In this document: one piece after another, positions 61,936 through 64,000 of the stretch
Position numbering within the stretch: position 1 is the stretch's first letter
Layout: each line of letters starts with the position of its first letter
Assembly (NCBI RefSeq): GCF_014295035.1
Contig: NZ_CP060404.1
Span: 1,964,001 to 2,028,000 of the forward strand
Length of the DNA stretch: 64,000 nt
Direction: 5' to 3'
DNA from: Streptomyces buecherae
GTDB taxonomy: Bacteria; Actinomycetota; Actinomycetes; Streptomycetales; Streptomycetaceae
Translations under genes and position numbers: made by a program
Notes under the pieces: model-generated
What the model was told of the DNA's origin: nothing
The model's input: the letters and a program-made list of their open reading frames with translations, nothing else
The model's database searches: none

Positions 61936-62855
61936 GTGCCAGTGTCCTCTACGACGTCCCGGGCCCCAAGGCCCGCCGACGCAATCGCGTCTACGGCGTG
62001 GTCTCCACGCTCGCCCTCCTTGGCCTGATCGCCTTCGTCATCTACCGGCTGGACGACACGGGGCAGTTCCAGGCCGGCCTGTGGGACGACTACCAGTACG
62101 CGAACACCCAGGACCGCATCCTCGAGGGTCTGCTGACGACGCTGAAGACGTTCGCGCTCGCGGCGGTCTTCTCGCTCGCCCTGGGCGCCGTGCTGGCCGC
62201 GGGACGCCTCTCCGACCACCGGTGGGTGCGGTGGCCGACGGCGGTGCTCGTGGAGTTCTTCCGCGCCATGCCGCTGCTGATCATGATCTTCCTGCTGTAC
62301 TACGCGTACTTCGACACCCAGCCCATGTGGGCGCTGGTCATCGGGCTGACGCTGTACAACGGGTCGGTGCAGTCGGAGATCTTCCGCGCCGGCATCAACG
62401 CCGTGCCCAAGGGGCAGAGCGAGGCCGCGTACGCGCTCGGGTTGCGCAAGACCCAGGTGATGACGAGCGTCCTCATCCCGCAGGCCGTGCGCTCCATGCT
62501 GCCGTCGATCATCAGCCAGCTCGTGGTCACGCTCAAGGACACCTCGCTCGGCTTCATCATCCTCTACGAGGAGCTGCTCTACGTCGGCAAGGCGTTCGCG
62601 GAGCGGACCCCTCCGGAGAACGGCGTCTACGCCTTCATCCCGATGGTCATCGTCTTCGGCTCCATCTACATCCTGCTGTGCTTGGCGCTCTCGTCGCTGG
62701 CCACCTGGATCGAGCGGAGCACCAAGCGCAGCCGCAAGGGCGCCCCGGCGGCGGTGCCGGCCGGCGCGGCCACCGTCATGGTCGACCCCTCGCACAGCGC
62801 GGACGGCGGTTCCCGGGGCGGCGACGCGCGAGGAGGCGGCCCCAAGGCCGACTGA
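61932..62855 (+). CDS. gluD: Glutamate ABC transporter permease GluD
   Basis: 307 residues. One extra N-terminal span (VYGVVSTLALLGLIAFVIY) precedes the HisM-type core, with the coupling loop SEAAYALGLRKTQVMTSVLIP (split: SEAAYALGLRK, VMTSVLIPQAV). The C-terminal 45 residues are a hydrophilic, Gly/Asp-rich tail. The ATG at 61932 overlaps the gluC stop, giving translational coupling. GluC and GluD together form the membrane channel. A long terminator stem follows. Confidence 0.93.
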   Translation: MSASVLYDVPGPKARRRNRVYGVVSTLALLGLIAFVIYRLDDTGQFQAGLWDDYQYANTQDRILEGLLTTLKTFALAAVFSLALGAVLAAGRLSDHRWVRWPTAVLVEFFRAMPLLIMIFLLYYAYFDTQPMWALVIGLTLYNGSVQSEIFRAGINAVPKGQSEAAYALGLRKTQVMTSVLIPQAVRSMLPSIISQLVVTLKDTSLGFIILYEELLYVGKAFAERTPPENGVYAFIPMVIVFGSIYILLCLALSSLATWIERSTKRSRKGAPAAVPAGAATVMVDPSHSADGGSRGGDARGGGPKAD

Positions 62856-62912
62856 CCCCACCTCCGTCGCGCCCCGGCGCCCGCAGGGGCCCCGCGCGCG
62901 ACGGCGCACCCC

Positions 62913-62952
62913 GCGCCCCGTGTCCCCGCCCCACGGCGGGAACACGGGGCGC
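62913..62952 (+). terminator. gluABCD terminator
   Basis: GCGCCCCGTGT and ACACGGGGCGC, with an inner CCCGCC/GGCGGG, form a long stem with one mismatch and a 4-nt loop, 58 nt after the gluD stop. Confidence 0.88.
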
Positions 62953-63300
62953 TCGCACGTCGGCGACCCGCCCGGCGCACCACCCGGCGTGCCGGGGGCG
63001 GCCGGTACGGGGCGAGGTGTGGCGGGGGCGGGTGGAGTTGGGCGGGGCGCGGCGCGGTGCGCGGGGGCGGTACGGGGCGAGGGGCGGTGGGCCGAGGCGC
63101 GGGGCGGGCTGCCCCGTCGCCCGCGCCGCGCGCGGCGCACGTATGCCCGCGGGCGGCGGGGCACGGGAGCACGCGGGAGCACACTGGAGCGCGCCCCGCG
63201 GGAGTCGGCGGTGCCCGACGGGGCGTCAGGCGACCGCGGGGCCAACCGCCCCGCGGCTTCCACCCACGGAACGCCGCGGCCACGCCGTGCTCCGTACCGG

Positions 63301-63377
63301 GCACGGGGCACGGGGCACGGGGCACGGGGCACGGGGCACGGGGCACGGGGCACGGGGCACGGGGCACGGGGCACGGG
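63301..63377. repeat. Heptamer array (GCACGGG)11
   Basis: Eleven identical head-to-tail copies. Read on the other strand this is the GCCCCGT heptamer family in a different phase. Confidence 0.97.
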
Positions 63378-63729
63378 GCCAACGAGCGGGTGTCGCGCTG
63401 AGGAACGGTGCACGGGGCCGAAGGTGGGCGCGGCTGCCGGGTCCCTGGCGGGGCGGGGACGCCAACGGAAGGCGTGCGAGCGGGCGGTGACGGTGCGGCC
63501 AGGCCGTAAGGCCATTCCGCACCGGAGCGGCGACCGGAGTGCGACGCTGACGTATCCGGCCCTGTACTGGGCGTATATCCTCGGCCGGGTTGGGTACGTA
63601 CGTGCTCCCGCGTGCCCCCGACCGTCACTTGACGGGGGCACACGCAATGGGTTGCATACGTTCTGTGATCGCGTACCGGGCTCCTATTGTCAGTTCTCCT
63701 ACCTGCCGCAGGGACGGGGGAACCGCGTC

Positions 63730-64000
63730 GTGGACCCGGTGATCGTCGTGGGTGCGGGCCCCGTCGGCCTCGCGCTGACGTTGGCTCTCGCCCGCCGCGA
63801 TGTTCCCGTCATCCTGCTCGACGAGGGGCCCGGCCGACCGCGCATAGACGAGCAGCGCCCAGCCCGTACCGCCGTGCTCCGGCCGGACACCGCCCAGATG
63901 CTGAGCCGCCTCGGATGCGCCGTCGCCACCGACGGCGGTGCCCGCTGGGCGGGGTGGCGCACCATGCGCCGGCGCCAGACGGTGCGTCAGGTGACCTTCG
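63730..64000 (+). CDS. FAD-dependent monooxygenase, 5' end
   Basis: The first 90 codons are present; the gene runs out of the window. GTG start with GGGGGA upstream. The N-terminus VDPVIVVGAGPVGLALTLAL has the dinucleotide-binding GxGxxG pattern, and LLDEGPGRPRIDEQRPARTAVLRPDTAQML fits aromatic-ring hydroxylases of the PheA/TfdB type (given in parts: ILLDEGPG and RTAVLRPDT). Substrate unknown. Confidence 0.85.
   Translation, partial: MDPVIVVGAGPVGLALTLALARRDVPVILLDEGPGRPRIDEQRPARTAVLRPDTAQMLSRLGCAVATDGGARWAGWRTMRRRQTVRQVTF

Larger units (their letters stand above)
62856..63729. other. Intergenic region with terminator, heptamer array and monooxygenase promoter
   Basis: 874 nt without a supportable gene. 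It contains the gluD terminator, degenerate G+C-rich sequence, the array at 63301-63377, and from about 63540 a less G+C-rich stretch that should hold the promoter of the next gene (TTGACG near 63627 is a possible -35). Confidence 0.7.

Overview
The window reads as chromosomal core DNA of a Streptomyces. Base composition is very G+C-rich, and many genes start with GTG or TTG. Genes recognisable as Streptomyces orthologues appear in a familiar order: a parE-type topoisomerase start, hrdB, whiH, rnhB, nrdJ-nrdR, lexA, hflX, rshA, dapF, miaA, miaB and the gluRK-gluABCD locus. I saw no rRNA, tRNA, insertion sequence, prophage or CRISPR array.

Layout. 1-5 kb: start of a type II topoisomerase B subunit, a small zinc-ribbon-like protein, a secreted trypsin, the principal sigma factor HrdB and the sporulation regulator WhiH. 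5-10 kb: an ABC ATPase-permease fusion, a Nudix/NrtR-like regulator with a leaderless promoter, and a DUF4192 protein. 10-15 kb: a RecQ-type helicase fused to a phosphoribosyltransferase domain, divergent from DUF4192 across a pair of perfect inverted DnaA boxes, then two hypotheticals and RNase HII. 15-23 kb: an ADP-ribosylglycohydrolase/histidine phosphatase pair, an ABC-F protein facing a TetR regulator, a DUF4937 protein, an arylamine N-acetyltransferase and a repeat-like hypothetical. 22.8-30 kb: the DNA metabolism and repair block nrdR-nrdJ, lexA (with SOS box and NrdR boxes) and a DinG-like helicase. 30-35 kb: an NRPS-independent siderophore operon in the gene order synthetase, acetyltransferase, synthetase, with no hydroxylase. 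35.7-50.8 kb: a lipoprotein protease, hflX, rshA, dapF, miaA, small proteins, a dioxygenase-like protein, miaB and an orphan TAXI binding protein. 50.9-64 kb: a ROK protein divergent from a GH38 alpha-mannosidase, the two-component pair GluR/GluK, the glutamate transporter gluABCD, and the start of a FAD monooxygenase.

The most unusual feature is a family of short tandem heptamers, mostly GCCCCGT/GCTCCGT or their reverse complement. They fill intergenic regions as perfect arrays of 9-11 copies and as a 42-bp higher-order repeat. Related cassettes also sit in frame inside two unrelated genes (rshA and the dioxygenase-like gene). Several proteins carry long low-complexity insertions or tails (RshA, the IucA-like synthetase, the acetyltransferase, the TetR and ROK proteins), which suggests that repeat expansion is shaping coding sequence here. 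The other strong regulatory observation is the pair of perfect DnaA boxes forming a 13-bp inverted repeat around an A+T-rich core in front of the RecQ fusion.

How the genes work together: the nrdR/nrdJ/lexA/DinG block links deoxynucleotide supply and DNA damage response. The iuc-like operon would make a siderophore from citrate-like and hydroxamate building blocks. GluR/GluK sits divergently from gluABCD and probably controls glutamate uptake. The remaining genes are housekeeping tRNA modification, stringent response, ribosome rescue and lysine/cell-wall synthesis functions.
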